Below, in pieces: positions 24,203-32,312 of a stretch of DNA of 35,735 bases (positions are counted from its first letter, which is position 1; each line of letters begins with the position of its first letter). The stretch spans positions 1-35,735 of the forward strand of contig CACLHE010000004.1 of NCBI GenBank assembly GCA_902606665.1, written 5' to 3'. This DNA comes from an uncultured Pelagibacteraceae bacterium. GTDB lineage: Bacteria; Pseudomonadota; Alphaproteobacteria; Pelagibacterales; Pelagibacteraceae. The position numbers and the translations under genes were made by a program. The notes beneath the pieces are model-generated. The model was not told where the DNA came from and made no database searches. It saw only the letters and a program-made list of their open reading frames with translations.

Positions 24203-26236
24203 TTGAAAAATAGCTGGTCAAAAAAAATTGTAAAAAAATATATAAAAAGGTACGAAAAACTTGGCTTTTCAGCTGATTTAGCGCTTAGAGTCTACACGAC
24301 TCGCCTTCTTGGAAGAAATAAAGAATTAGTTTTGCATGGAGGAGGAAATACTTCTGTTAAAACTACGACTCAGGACATTGATGGAAAAAAATACAAAGTC
24401 TTATGTGTAAAAGGCAGTGGATGGGATATGGCAGATATAGAGCCTGCTGGACTTCCTGCAGTTAAACTAGAACCATTAATAGCTCTAAAAAATAAAAAAT
24501 ACTTATCTGATGAAGATATGGTTGCTTACCAGAAAAAAAATTTAATCGACATCAAATCACCCAATCCTTCAGTGGAAACATTCCTGCATGCTTTCTTGCC
24601 ATTTAAATATGTGGATCATACTCATGCGGATGCTGTATTAAATATAACTAATAGACCTGGTGGACTAAATTTATGTAAAAAAATATTTGGTGATAAAGTC
24701 AGTGTAGTTCCATATGTGATGCCAGGATTTATGTTGGCCAAAAAAATACATGAGATTTATTCAAAAAATCCAAAAATCAATTGCTTGATATTAATGAATC
24801 ATGGAATTTTCACTTTCGCTAATGATTGTAAAGAGGCTTATGACTTAATGATAAAATATGTATCCAAAGCTGAACAAGCAATAAGAAAATTAAAAAGTAA
24901 AAAAATTAAACAAATTAAAAAATTTCCTATTAAATTTAGCGTACATGAAGTTGCTCCAATAATAAGAGGTCTTCTATCTGAAAATAAAGATCAAAAATTT
25001 GTTGTTAATTACAGATTAAATAAACACTTAAAATATTTTATCAATGGAAAAAATGTTAGATCCTATTCTTCTAAAGGAACAGCAACTCCAGATCATGTGA
25101 TTAGAGTCAAGCCTTTTCCGTTAGTAATAACTCCAAAGAAAAATTCATCTATTGAGGATTTTAAAACAACAGCAAAAAAAGCTTTTGAAAAATATCGAAA
25201 AAAATATATTCGCTATTTCAATGTTAATAAGAAAAAAGTAAAAGAAAAAAAAGTAATGCTTGATACAGCCCCAAGAGTAATCTTAGTTCAAAATGTAGGA
25301 ATGTTTAGCGTTGGTAAAGATTTAAATGCAGCAAAAATAGCAGGAGATTTAACAGAAACTAATGCTAAAGTTATTGGTTCGGTTGAGGAAACTTCTACTT
25401 ATAAATTTATTCCTGAAAAAGACTTGTTTGATGTTGAATATTGGTCTTTAGAACAAGCAAAAATTAAAAAAAAGAAAAAATTACTTGAAGGAAATGTTGC
25501 TGTCGTTACTGGAAGTACTGGAACTATAGGATTTGAAACTTATAAAATGTTTAAAAATTATGGAGCTGAGGTTGTTTTGCTTGATAACAATTTAGAACGT
25601 TTAAAAGAAGTTCAATCTAAAATTAAGGATCTTTGTATACATTGTGATGTCACAAATAAAAAAAGTGTAAAGAATGCATTTAAACAAATTTGTGAAAAAT
25701 TTGGAGGTATTGATATTTTAGTTTCAAATGCTGGAGCCGCGCCTGGAGGTTCGATAGGTGAAGTAAGTGATGAAGTATTAAGGAAAAGTTTTGAAATTAA
25801 TTTTTTTGCTCATCAAAACTGCGCTGCTGAAGCAACTAAAATAATGATGAAACAGAATATTAATGGTTGCCTTCTTTTTAATATTTCAAAACAATCGGTA
25901 AATCCTGGAAAAAATTTTGGTCCTTATGGGTTACCTAAATCTGCTTTGTTGAGTTTATGCAAACAGTACGCTGTGGATTATGGTTCTTACGGAATTAGAT
26001 CTAATGGTGTAAATGCAGATAGAATTAGAAGTGGTTTAATGACCGACAAAATGATTAAAACTAGAGCCAAAGCAAGATCAGTTACTACTGATGATTATAT
26101 GAAAGGTAATTTATTATTAAATGAAGTTAAAGCAGAAGATGTGGCTAAAGCATTTTTTCATTTGGCTGTTTCAAAAAAAACTACAGGTGCTGTTCTTACG
26201 GTTGACGGGGGAAACATAGCTGCATCATTAAGATAA
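24203..26236 (+). CDS. Bifunctional class II aldolase / short-chain dehydrogenase; candidate methylthioribulose-1-phosphate aldolase-reductase
   Basis: 677 aa. The N-terminal ~250 residues form a zinc class II (FucA/RhaD-like) aldolase domain: LHGGGNTSVKT (44-54), catalytic Glu125 (SVETFLHA), zinc ligands His139 and His141 (VDHTHAD) and His200 (MNHGIF). After a Lys-rich linker, residues from about 430 form a short-chain dehydrogenase: VVTGSTGTIG, an Asp after beta-2 (LLDNN) favouring NAD, SNAGAAPGG, Ser in NISKQS and the Y-x-x-x-K motif YGLPK, ending in VDGG. It starts at TTG 24203, supported by GGAG 7 nt upstream. The family is usually annotated rhamnulose-1-phosphate aldolase/lactaldehyde dehydrogenase, but no rhamnose catabolism gene is nearby. 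Its neighbours speDE, mtnA and mtnP suggest it cleaves methylthioribulose-1-phosphate to DHAP and an aldehyde that the SDR half reduces. Domains are firm; the substrate is inference. Confidence 0.85.
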   Translation: MKNSWSKKIVKKYIKRYEKLGFSADLALRVYTTRLLGRNKELVLHGGGNTSVKTTTQDIDGKKYKVLCVKGSGWDMADIEPAGLPAVKLEPLIALKNKKYLSDEDMVAYQKKNLIDIKSPNPSVETFLHAFLPFKYVDHTHADAVLNITNRPGGLNLCKKIFGDKVSVVPYVMPGFMLAKKIHEIYSKNPKINCLILMNHGIFTFANDCKEAYDLMIKYVSKAEQAIRKLKSKKIKQIKKFPIKFSVHEVAPIIRGLLSENKDQKFVVNYRLNKHLKYFINGKNVRSYSSKGTATPDHVIRVKPFPLVITPKKNSSIEDFKTTAKKAFEKYRKKYIRYFNVNKKKVKEKKVMLDTAPRVILVQNVGMFSVGKDLNAAKIAGDLTETNAKVIGSVEETSTYKFIPEKDLFDVEYWSLEQAKIKKKKKLLEGNVAVVTGSTGTIGFETYKMFKNYGAEVVLLDNNLERLKEVQSKIKDLCIHCDVTNKKSVKNAFKQICEKFGGIDILVSNAGAAPGGSIGEVSDEVLRKSFEINFFAHQNCAAEATKIMMKQNINGCLLFNISKQSVNPGKNFGPYGLPKSALLSLCKQYAVDYGSYGIRSNGVNADRIRSGLMTDKMIKTRAKARSVTTDDYMKGNLLLNEVKAEDVAKAFFHLAVSKKTTGAVLTVDGGNIAASLR

Positions 26237-26237
26237 A

Positions 26238-26444
26238 CTAATCATCTTTTTTCTTTTTTCTAATCTGCTCTTCGCAATATTTTTTAGATTTTTTTAAATC
26301 AAAAGATTCTGACGTTCTTTTTTCACCTAAAACACATGCTGAAATAGATTTTTCTATGTTATATTCAGCAAAAATTGTTTTAAGAAAATAAATAAGAACT
26401 ATAGCAACTACAATAAAAATTACTTTTGGAATAATTTTTTTCAT
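26238..26444 (-). CDS. Small membrane protein of unknown function
   Basis: 68 aa from ATG 26444; the track's longer version uses a TTG and would overlap the SMR gene, whereas the ATG lies one nt after its stop. One N-terminal hydrophobic segment (VIFIVVAIVLIYFL) after MKKIIPK, then about 40 charged residues with two cysteines (SACVLGE and KYCEEQ) that may be periplasmic and disulfide-linked. It could be an uncleaved signal-anchor protein. I do not recognise a family. Last gene of the mtnP-mtnA-SMR operon and ends 1 nt from the convergent aldolase gene's stop codon. Confidence 0.6.
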   Translation of the reverse strand: MKKIIPKVIFIVVAIVLIYFLKTIFAEYNIEKSISACVLGEKRTSESFDLKKSKKYCEEQIRKKKKDD

Positions 26445-26445
26445 T

Positions 26446-26784
26446 TTAATTATTAGTCTTACCAATCAAATTAACCATTAATACACCTATAATAATAAAA
26501 GCTAATCCGATATTTGTATAAAGATTAGGTGTCTGATTGAATTTAAAAACTCCAACTAACACCGTTGCGATAATACAAAGTCCTGCAAATGAAGCATAGG
26601 TTATACCAACAGGAATAACTTTCATTACAAGTGATAATGTAAACATACATAAAACAATTGTAATTGCTGTGATAATACTCGGAATCAATACTGTAAATCC
26701 TTGAGCGCTCTTTGCAAAACCATTAGCTGCTGTTCCTAAAGCAACTGCAATAATTAAAATTACGTAAGCTGAAATATTGCTCAT
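26446..26784 (-). CDS. SMR-like four-helix membrane protein without acidic residues
   Basis: 112 aa with four hydrophobic helices and an SMR (EmrE-like) pattern: AQGFTVLIPS after helix 1, VIPVGITYASFAGLCII in helices 2-3, and GLAFIIIGVLMVNLIGKT at the end. EmrE needs Glu14 in helix 1 for proton/drug coupling; here the aligned AVALGT has Val, and the whole protein contains no Asp or Glu. It is thus unlikely to be a classical proton-coupled multidrug exporter by itself. Its start overlaps the mtnA stop by 4 nt (ATGA), so it is made with the MTA-salvage enzymes; exporting a neutral product is one possibility, and EamA-type small transporters are an alternative classification. Confidence 0.75.
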   Translation of the reverse strand: MSNISAYVILIIAVALGTAANGFAKSAQGFTVLIPSIITAITIVLCMFTLSLVMKVIPVGITYASFAGLCIIATVLVGVFKFNQTPNLYTNIGLAFIIIGVLMVNLIGKTNN

Positions 26785-27857
26785 TTAAATAATTTTTTTA
26801 ATCCTTCTTTAGACGCTTCACAAATACCTTTTTCGGTTATTAATCCTGTAACATATTTAGCGGGAGTAACGTCAAAAGCTAAGTTCATTGTTTTGCTTTT
26901 TTTAGGATAAATTCTTACTTTTTTTACTTTATTACTCTCATCCAATCCTTCTATATGAGACAGTTCTTCGGAATTTCTTTCTTCAATTGGAATATCTTTA
27001 AAGTTTTCTATATTCCAGTCAATTGTTGAGCTAGGTAAAGCAACATAGAAAGGAACATTATTATCTTTAGCTGCCAAGGCTTTTAAATAAGTACCAATTT
27101 TATTACAAACATCTCCAGTTGATAGAGTTCTATCAGTTCCAACGATACACATGTCTACCTCGCCTCTTTGCATTAATATTCCACCCGTATTATCTGCAAT
27201 AATTGTATTAGGAATTTTTTCTTCATTTAATTCGTATGACGTTAAATTAGCTCCTTGATTTCTTGGTCTTGTTTCATCAACCCAAACATGAACTGGAATC
27301 CCTTTTTTATGTGCATGATAAATTGGAGATGTTGCTGTTCCCCAATTTATTGTTGCAAGCCAACCAGCATTACAATGGGTTAATATGTTTACTTTATCTT
27401 TCTTTTTATTATAAATTTCTTCAATAATTTTTAATCCGTTTAATCCTATATTTTCACAAAATTTAACATCTTCTTCGCAAATTGCTTTTGCTTCGTCTAA
27501 AGCTACTTTTAGCAATTCATTATTATTAACCTCTGATAATTTCTTCATCATACGATCAACTGCCCACTTTAGATTGATTGCCGTTGGTCTTGATTGAATT
27601 AGCTCCTCTGCACTTTTCTTTATAAAGTTAGGATCGTTTTTTTCCATAATAGCTAAAACAATACCGTAGGCTGCAGTTCCACCTATTAATGGAGCCCCTC
27701 TAACCTCCATAACTTTTATTGCATTAATCGCATCTTTTACTGTTTTAAGATCTTTAATTATAAATTGATGGGGTAGTTTTGTTTGATCAATAATTTTAAC
27801 TGTTTGACTTTTCTCATCAAACCAAATTGTACGATATTCTTTTCCTTCTATTTTCAT
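26781..27857 (-). CDS. mtnA: S-methyl-5-thioribose-1-phosphate isomerase
   Basis: Converts methylthioribose-1-phosphate (and 5-deoxyribose-1-phosphate in some organisms) to the ribulose-1-phosphate form. It belongs to the eIF2B-alpha/MtnA family: VRGAPLIGGTAAYG near the N-terminus, the catalytic Cys in LTHCNAGWLAT, WVDETRPRNQGANLT, and the catalytic Asp in IVGTDRTL, then NKIGTYLKALAA and PSSTIDW. 358 aa, standard length. Overlaps mtnP upstream and the SMR-like gene downstream by 4 nt each. No mtnB, mtnC, mtnD or mtnK follows, so the normal methionine salvage route is not encoded here. Confidence 0.95.
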   Translation of the reverse strand: MKIEGKEYRTIWFDEKSQTVKIIDQTKLPHQFIIKDLKTVKDAINAIKVMEVRGAPLIGGTAAYGIVLAIMEKNDPNFIKKSAEELIQSRPTAINLKWAVDRMMKKLSEVNNNELLKVALDEAKAICEEDVKFCENIGLNGLKIIEEIYNKKKDKVNILTHCNAGWLATINWGTATSPIYHAHKKGIPVHVWVDETRPRNQGANLTSYELNEEKIPNTIIADNTGGILMQRGEVDMCIVGTDRTLSTGDVCNKIGTYLKALAAKDNNVPFYVALPSSTIDWNIENFKDIPIEERNSEELSHIEGLDESNKVKKVRIYPKKSKTMNLAFDVTPAKYVTGLITEKGICEASKEGLKKLFK

Positions 27858-28726
27858 TTATTTAGAACTCTTCCAGCTACTGTTTTTAATTTTTTAATTG
27901 TTTTTTTAGTTCTTTTTTCTGGAGCTGTAATAATTGCTACATCTAAACAATTATTTGTTGGATCTTTTGGATCTATATGGTTTTCGAAATTTTCTATAAT
28001 ATTTTTTACCATATTTTTTGCTTTAGCTGCGTTACCTAATAAAACTTTAATCACTGTCTGAACATCAACATTTTCATGATCAGGATGCCAGCAATCATAA
28101 TCGGTAACCATAGATACTGACGCATATCTAATTTCTGCTTCTCTTGCTAATTTTGCTTCAGGCATATTTGTCATTCCAATAACATCTGCTTTCCAAGATC
28201 TATATAAATTAGATTCGGCTAATGTTGAAAATTGAGGGCCTTCCATGACAACATAAGTTCCTCCTCTTTGGTAATCTATTTTTTCTTTTTTTATAGCTTC
28301 TTCGCAAGCATTCATTAAACCATTGGATGTCGGGTGAGCCATCGAAACATGAGCTACTATATCTTCGTCAAAAAAAGTTTTCTTTCTCGCAAAAGTCCTA
28401 TCTATAAATTGATCAACTATTACAAATTTTCCTGGTGGCAAATCTTCTTTTAATGAACCTACAGCAGATACCGAAACAATATCGGTTACACCTAATTGTT
28501 TTAAAGCATCTATGTTAGCTCTGAAATTTATATTTGATGGTGAAATTTTGTGACCTCTTGCATGACGAGGTAAAAAACAAACTTCTTTTCCTTTATATTT
28601 TAAATTTAATATTTGATCGGAGGGTTTTCCCCATGGAGTTGATATAGATTTCCATTTTGGATTTTGCATCCCCTCTATATCATAAAGCCCACTCCCACCT
28701 ATTATTGCAAGTTTGTTTTTTGTCAT
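27854..28726 (-). CDS. mtnP: S-methyl-5'-thioadenosine phosphorylase
   Basis: Phosphorolysis of MTA to adenine and methylthioribose-1-phosphate. Phosphate motifs LAIIGGSGLYD and FLPRHARGHKI, SAVGSLKEDLPPG, VMEGPQFST and MTNMPEAKLAREAEI are all family features. TDYDCWH has the paired Asp residues that give specificity for 6-aminopurines, so this is an MTAP rather than an inosine/guanosine phosphorylase. 290 aa. First gene of the mtnP-mtnA-SMR operon; it is divergent from apt (48 nt), which would recycle the adenine it releases. Confidence 0.95.
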   Translation of the reverse strand: MTKNKLAIIGGSGLYDIEGMQNPKWKSISTPWGKPSDQILNLKYKGKEVCFLPRHARGHKISPSNINFRANIDALKQLGVTDIVSVSAVGSLKEDLPPGKFVIVDQFIDRTFARKKTFFDEDIVAHVSMAHPTSNGLMNACEEAIKKEKIDYQRGGTYVVMEGPQFSTLAESNLYRSWKADVIGMTNMPEAKLAREAEIRYASVSMVTDYDCWHPDHENVDVQTVIKVLLGNAAKAKNMVKNIIENFENHIDPKDPTNNCLDVAIITAPEKRTKKTIKKLKTVAGRVLNK

Positions 28727-28774
28727 AAATTAATATAATTAATATGATCTTTTTTATTAACTTTGAAGAAAAAA

Positions 28775-29302
28775 ATGGATTTAAAAAAATACATAAGAAG
28801 TATTCAAGATTACCCTAAAAAGGGGATTTTGTTCAGAGATATTACAACCTTAATTAAAGATAAAGATGCATTCAAAGATTGTATAGACCAGATGTCTAAA
28901 ATATTAGTGAAATTAAATTTCGATAAAATTGCTTCTATAGAATCAAGAGGTTTTGTTTTTGCTGCACCGCTTTGCTACAACTTATCAAAATCATTAATTT
29001 TGATGAGAAAAAAAGATAAATTACCTGCTGAAAAATATTCTCAAGAATTTAAGCTTGAGTATGGGCAGGCAACATTAGAAATACACAAAGATTCTATTAA
29101 ACCTAAGGAAAAAGTATTAATAATTGACGACTTAATAGCTACGGGCGGAACTGCTGAAGCTGGAGCTAAATTAGTTGAGCAATCTGGCGGAATAGTCTCT
29201 GGATTCATATTTGTGATTAATCTTTTTGATTTAGGTGGAAAAAAACTACTGGAAAGTAAAGGATATAAAACTTTTAGTCTAATTGATTTTCCTGGTCATT
29301 AA
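28775..29302 (+). CDS. apt: Adenine phosphoribosyltransferase
   Basis: Makes AMP from adenine and PRPP. The track ORF starts at a TTG, but MDLKKYIRSIQDYPKKGILF from ATG 28775 matches the usual Apt start, giving 175 aa. The FRDITTL loop, ESRGFVFAAPL and the PRPP-binding motif VLIIDDLIATGGTA are intact. Divergent from mtnP: the adenine released from methylthioadenosine is the natural substrate, closing the purine part of MTA salvage. The stop codon overlaps that of the convergent epimerase gene within TTAA. Confidence 0.95.
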   Translation: MDLKKYIRSIQDYPKKGILFRDITTLIKDKDAFKDCIDQMSKILVKLNFDKIASIESRGFVFAAPLCYNLSKSLILMRKKDKLPAEKYSQEFKLEYGQATLEIHKDSIKPKEKVLIIDDLIATGGTAEAGAKLVEQSGGIVSGFIFVINLFDLGGKKLLESKGYKTFSLIDFPGH

Positions 29303-30312
29303 AATTCTTTCTTAAGCCAAGTTTCAGGCGTAAGTTCATTTTTTATCTCAAGATTAATATTATAATCAAAAGGTCTAACGCCTCTTTCTTTTATATAATT
29401 AAACGTTTTTGTAATTCCTGTCTTTAAATCAGTTTTTGTTTTATAATTTAGAAGTTTTCTTGCTTTATCGGCTGAACAACTAGCATACTTTACTTCTCTT
29501 GGACGATCTTTTTTATAAATAGGTTTTAAATTACTTCCAGTAATGTTTGAACAAATTTCAGAAACTTTATTGATGGTCACAAATTCTTCATCGGGACCTA
29601 TATTAATAACCTGCTTATTTAAATTTTTCTGATCCAGCATCGGTATAAGACAAGTAAGACAATCGTCTATATATGAAAAACATCTCTTTTGTTCTCCATC
29701 ACCATAAATAATTGGAGCTTTTTTCTGTAGCATTCTATTTATCATGATTGATACAACATTTCTAAAAGGATCATTATATTTTTGTCTTGGTCCAATAATA
29801 TTATGTGGTACTGCTATAACCCATTCAATATTATTTAATTCACACAGGTTTATTAAAACATTTTCTGATGCCACTTTAGAAATAGCATAAGGATCAACAG
29901 GCTTAGGCTTCATATCTTCTGTAAAAGGTGTATTTTGATCTCCATATCTAGCCATAGATGAACAAAATATTATTCTTTTAACTTTATTAGAAACAGCTGC
30001 CGTAAAAACTGAAACAGATGCCAAATAATTATTTTTTGTTATCTCGAATGGAGAAAATACTGATAAACCTTCATGCGCAGTTGCTGCACAATGATAAACT
30101 ATTTCGACACCTTTCATTGCTTCTTTCATTTTCTCTAAATTGCAACAATCAAAATTAAAAAATTCAACATTTTTTGGTACATTATCTTCGTATCCACCAG
30201 ACATATTATCAATACCAACAACCTTATGATTTAACTGGGATAATTTTTCAGCTAAATGCGAGCCTAAGAAACCTGCTACACCTGTAACTAAAATTTTTTT
30301 CGATTTACTCAT
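29299..30312 (-). CDS. NAD-dependent sugar-nucleotide epimerase/dehydratase (extended SDR)
   Basis: 337 aa with the extended-SDR Rossmann motif VTGVAGFLGSHLAE (GxxGxxG), an Asp binding the NAD ribose in VGIDNMSGG, the catalytic Y-x-x-x-K in DPYAISK, and the substrate loop NIIGPRQKYNDPF. The Ser/Thr motif reads FCSSMARYGD, an unusual variant of the common SSxxVYG. It resembles UDP-glucose/GlcNAc 4-epimerases (GalE/WbpP-like); the exact reaction is not decidable. It precedes no obvious operon partner, but GT2 lies 39 nt upstream on the same strand, pointing to surface polysaccharide synthesis. Confidence 0.82.
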   Translation of the reverse strand: MSKSKKILVTGVAGFLGSHLAEKLSQLNHKVVGIDNMSGGYEDNVPKNVEFFNFDCCNLEKMKEAMKGVEIVYHCAATAHEGLSVFSPFEITKNNYLASVSVFTAAVSNKVKRIIFCSSMARYGDQNTPFTEDMKPKPVDPYAISKVASENVLINLCELNNIEWVIAVPHNIIGPRQKYNDPFRNVVSIMINRMLQKKAPIIYGDGEQKRCFSYIDDCLTCLIPMLDQKNLNKQVINIGPDEEFVTINKVSEICSNITGSNLKPIYKKDRPREVKYASCSADKARKLLNYKTKTDLKTGITKTFNYIKERGVRPFDYNINLEIKNELTPETWLKKEF

Positions 30313-30351
30313 TTGAAGTTTTGTATATTTTTAATTTCTATAAATCAATAT

Positions 30352-31197
30352 TTAAACTTTTGGTCGATACCAAGAGCTTTTTCCTATTATGGCATTAAAC
30401 AGACCTGACATTCTCTGAAAATAAATTTTTCTTTTTTGATTGTTAAATGTTAAAGAATAAATCAATACTTTTGCTATTGCAGAGCTTAGTTTTGGTAAAA
30501 CAATAAAAAATGAAACAAGAAATCCTTTATATTTTTTATGATAGTTGAATGTAGACCACATCCAATGCCAATTTCTCGATAATTCCATTTCATGTTTTAT
30601 AGATTCGTTATGAGAGCTTGCTCCATCATGATAAACCTTGATATCTGGAACTAAATAAATTTTTTTTCCTCTTTCAACTAATCTTTTGCATAAATCTATT
30701 TCCTCAAAATAGAAGAAAAAATTTTCATCAAAAAAACCAACATCTTCAAATTCGGACATTTTAATAAACATTGCAAATCCTTTAACATTTTCAACTTTAA
30801 TAGGTGAACCGCTTTCTAAATAATTTTTGCTATCCTCATCTTTTTTCTCCTGTATATAAGGACCCATAATTGCAAAATCAGTAATTTTTTTTGTTGTTTT
30901 AATAAAATTTTCTAATGCTGAATTATGAAGTGTAGAATCAGGATTCAAGATTAATGCATACTTCGTTTTAACCTTTTTTAGACCAATATTGTTAGCTTTT
31001 CCATAACCCATATTTTCACCAGATAAAATACATTCGACATTACTATATTTTTTTTCTAAATTTTGTTTGATTGCTATATCGTTAGAATTTTCTATTATTA
31101 ATACCTTAGTATGTTTATCGATCGAATTTAAACAATTATTTATTTTCTCACTGCTTCTAAAAGTTGTTATAATAACTGTTATATCTTTAATTGACAT
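30352..31197 (-). CDS. Glycosyltransferase family 2 (rhamnosyltransferase-like)
   Basis: 281 aa, GT-A fold. It starts with ITVIITTFRSSEKINNCLNS; GENMGYGKANNIGL and the nucleotide/metal-binding LNPDST (a DxD variant) follow. The acceptor-side block FYFEEIDLCKRLVERGKKIYLV with VYHDGASS is typical of WbbL-like rhamnosyltransferases. A rhamnose donor would be consistent with rmlA/rmlB next door, but the sugar is not proven. Divergent from rmlB across 80 nt. Confidence 0.85.
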   Translation of the reverse strand: MSIKDITVIITTFRSSEKINNCLNSIDKHTKVLIIENSNDIAIKQNLEKKYSNVECILSGENMGYGKANNIGLKKVKTKYALILNPDSTLHNSALENFIKTTKKITDFAIMGPYIQEKKDEDSKNYLESGSPIKVENVKGFAMFIKMSEFEDVGFFDENFFFYFEEIDLCKRLVERGKKIYLVPDIKVYHDGASSHNESIKHEMELSRNWHWMWSTFNYHKKYKGFLVSFFIVLPKLSSAIAKVLIYSLTFNNQKRKIYFQRMSGLFNAIIGKSSWYRPKV

Positions 31198-31277
31198 TAT
31201 TTAAACATAATTGATTTTATACTCTAATACTTTTAACACTTTTAATTTATTAGGTCAGGTCTTTTTTGTAAATAAAT

Positions 31278-32312
31278 ATGAAAAAATTTGTTGTAACGGG
31301 TGGTTCTGGATTTATAGGAAGCAACTTAGTAAAGTTTTTACTTAAAAAAAATTATTTTGTTATTAATATTGATAAATTAAGTTATTCAGCAAATCCCTAT
31401 AATTTAAAAGAGGTAAGAAAAAATAGAAAATATAGATTTTTTAAACAAGATATTAATAATCAAAAACAAATATACAGTATATTAAATAGATACAAACCTG
31501 ATTGTATTTTTAATCTAGCTGCAGAAACGCATGTTGACCGATCTATAGATAATCCTAAGAGTTTTATTAATAGTAACATTTTAGGTGTTTTTAATTTGCT
31601 TGAAGTTCTCAATAAATATTTAAAAAAAAATAAAAGAAAAAAATTAAAATTTATTCATATTTCTACAGATGAGGTATATGGAGATTTAAAAACAAATAAA
31701 AGATCAAACGAAGATTTTCCATACAATCCGAGCTCTCCTTATTCTTCGACAAAGGCAAGTGCGGATTTACTAATAAAATCTTTTGTAAGAACTTATAAAT
31801 TGCCTATTGTGATATCTAATTGTTGTAACAATTATGGTCCAAATCAATTTCCAGAAAAATTAATACCAAAGCTAATTTTTAATATTATTAATAAAAAACC
31901 ATTGCCAATATATGGAAAAGGTAAAAACTCAAGGGAATGGATATATGTAACTGATCATTGTGAAGCTCTATTGAAAATATTTTTTAGAGGAAAGATTGGT
32001 CAGAGCTATAATGTCGGATCGAATCAAAATATTAATAATCTTAGTTTAGCAAAAAAATTGCTCAGGATTGTAAAAAATGAAAACTATAAAATTAACAAAA
32101 AAGTTAAAATTTTATTTGTCAAGGACAGGCCTGGACATGATTTAAGATATGCTCTTAACAGTAACAAAATATATAAAAAATTAGGTTGGAAATCTAAAAT
32201 ATCAATAGATAAAGGATTGCTACAAACTTTCGAATGGTACTTAAAAAATAAATCTTTTTTTTATAGTGTTTCAAAAAACCTTCATATAAATAGATTGGGA
32301 TTAAAAAAATGA
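31278..32312 (+). CDS. rmlB: dTDP-glucose 4,6-dehydratase
   Basis: Makes dTDP-4-keto-6-deoxyglucose. An extended SDR of 344 aa with VTGGSGFIGSNLV, AAETHVDRSIDNP, the dehydratase-specific catalytic triplet in HISTDEVYGD (Thr-Asp-Glu) and YSSTKASAD (Tyr-x-x-x-Lys). NCCNNYGPNQFPEKL is the substrate loop. These features separate it from GDP-mannose dehydratase and GalE. Overlaps rmlA by 4 nt (ATGA). Strongly Lys/Asn-rich (for example KKNKRKKLKF), reflecting even lower GC here than in the left half. rmlC and rmlD do not follow. Confidence 0.92.
   Translation: MKKFVVTGGSGFIGSNLVKFLLKKNYFVINIDKLSYSANPYNLKEVRKNRKYRFFKQDINNQKQIYSILNRYKPDCIFNLAAETHVDRSIDNPKSFINSNILGVFNLLEVLNKYLKKNKRKKLKFIHISTDEVYGDLKTNKRSNEDFPYNPSSPYSSTKASADLLIKSFVRTYKLPIVISNCCNNYGPNQFPEKLIPKLIFNIINKKPLPIYGKGKNSREWIYVTDHCEALLKIFFRGKIGQSYNVGSNQNINNLSLAKKLLRIVKNENYKINKKVKILFVKDRPGHDLRYALNSNKIYKKLGWKSKISIDKGLLQTFEWYLKNKSFFYSVSKNLHINRLGLKK

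Noticed and set aside
27783-28061. 92-aa plus-strand ORF across the mtnA/mtnP junction
   Set aside because: Phe/Leu-rich shadow of conserved enzymes on the other strand.
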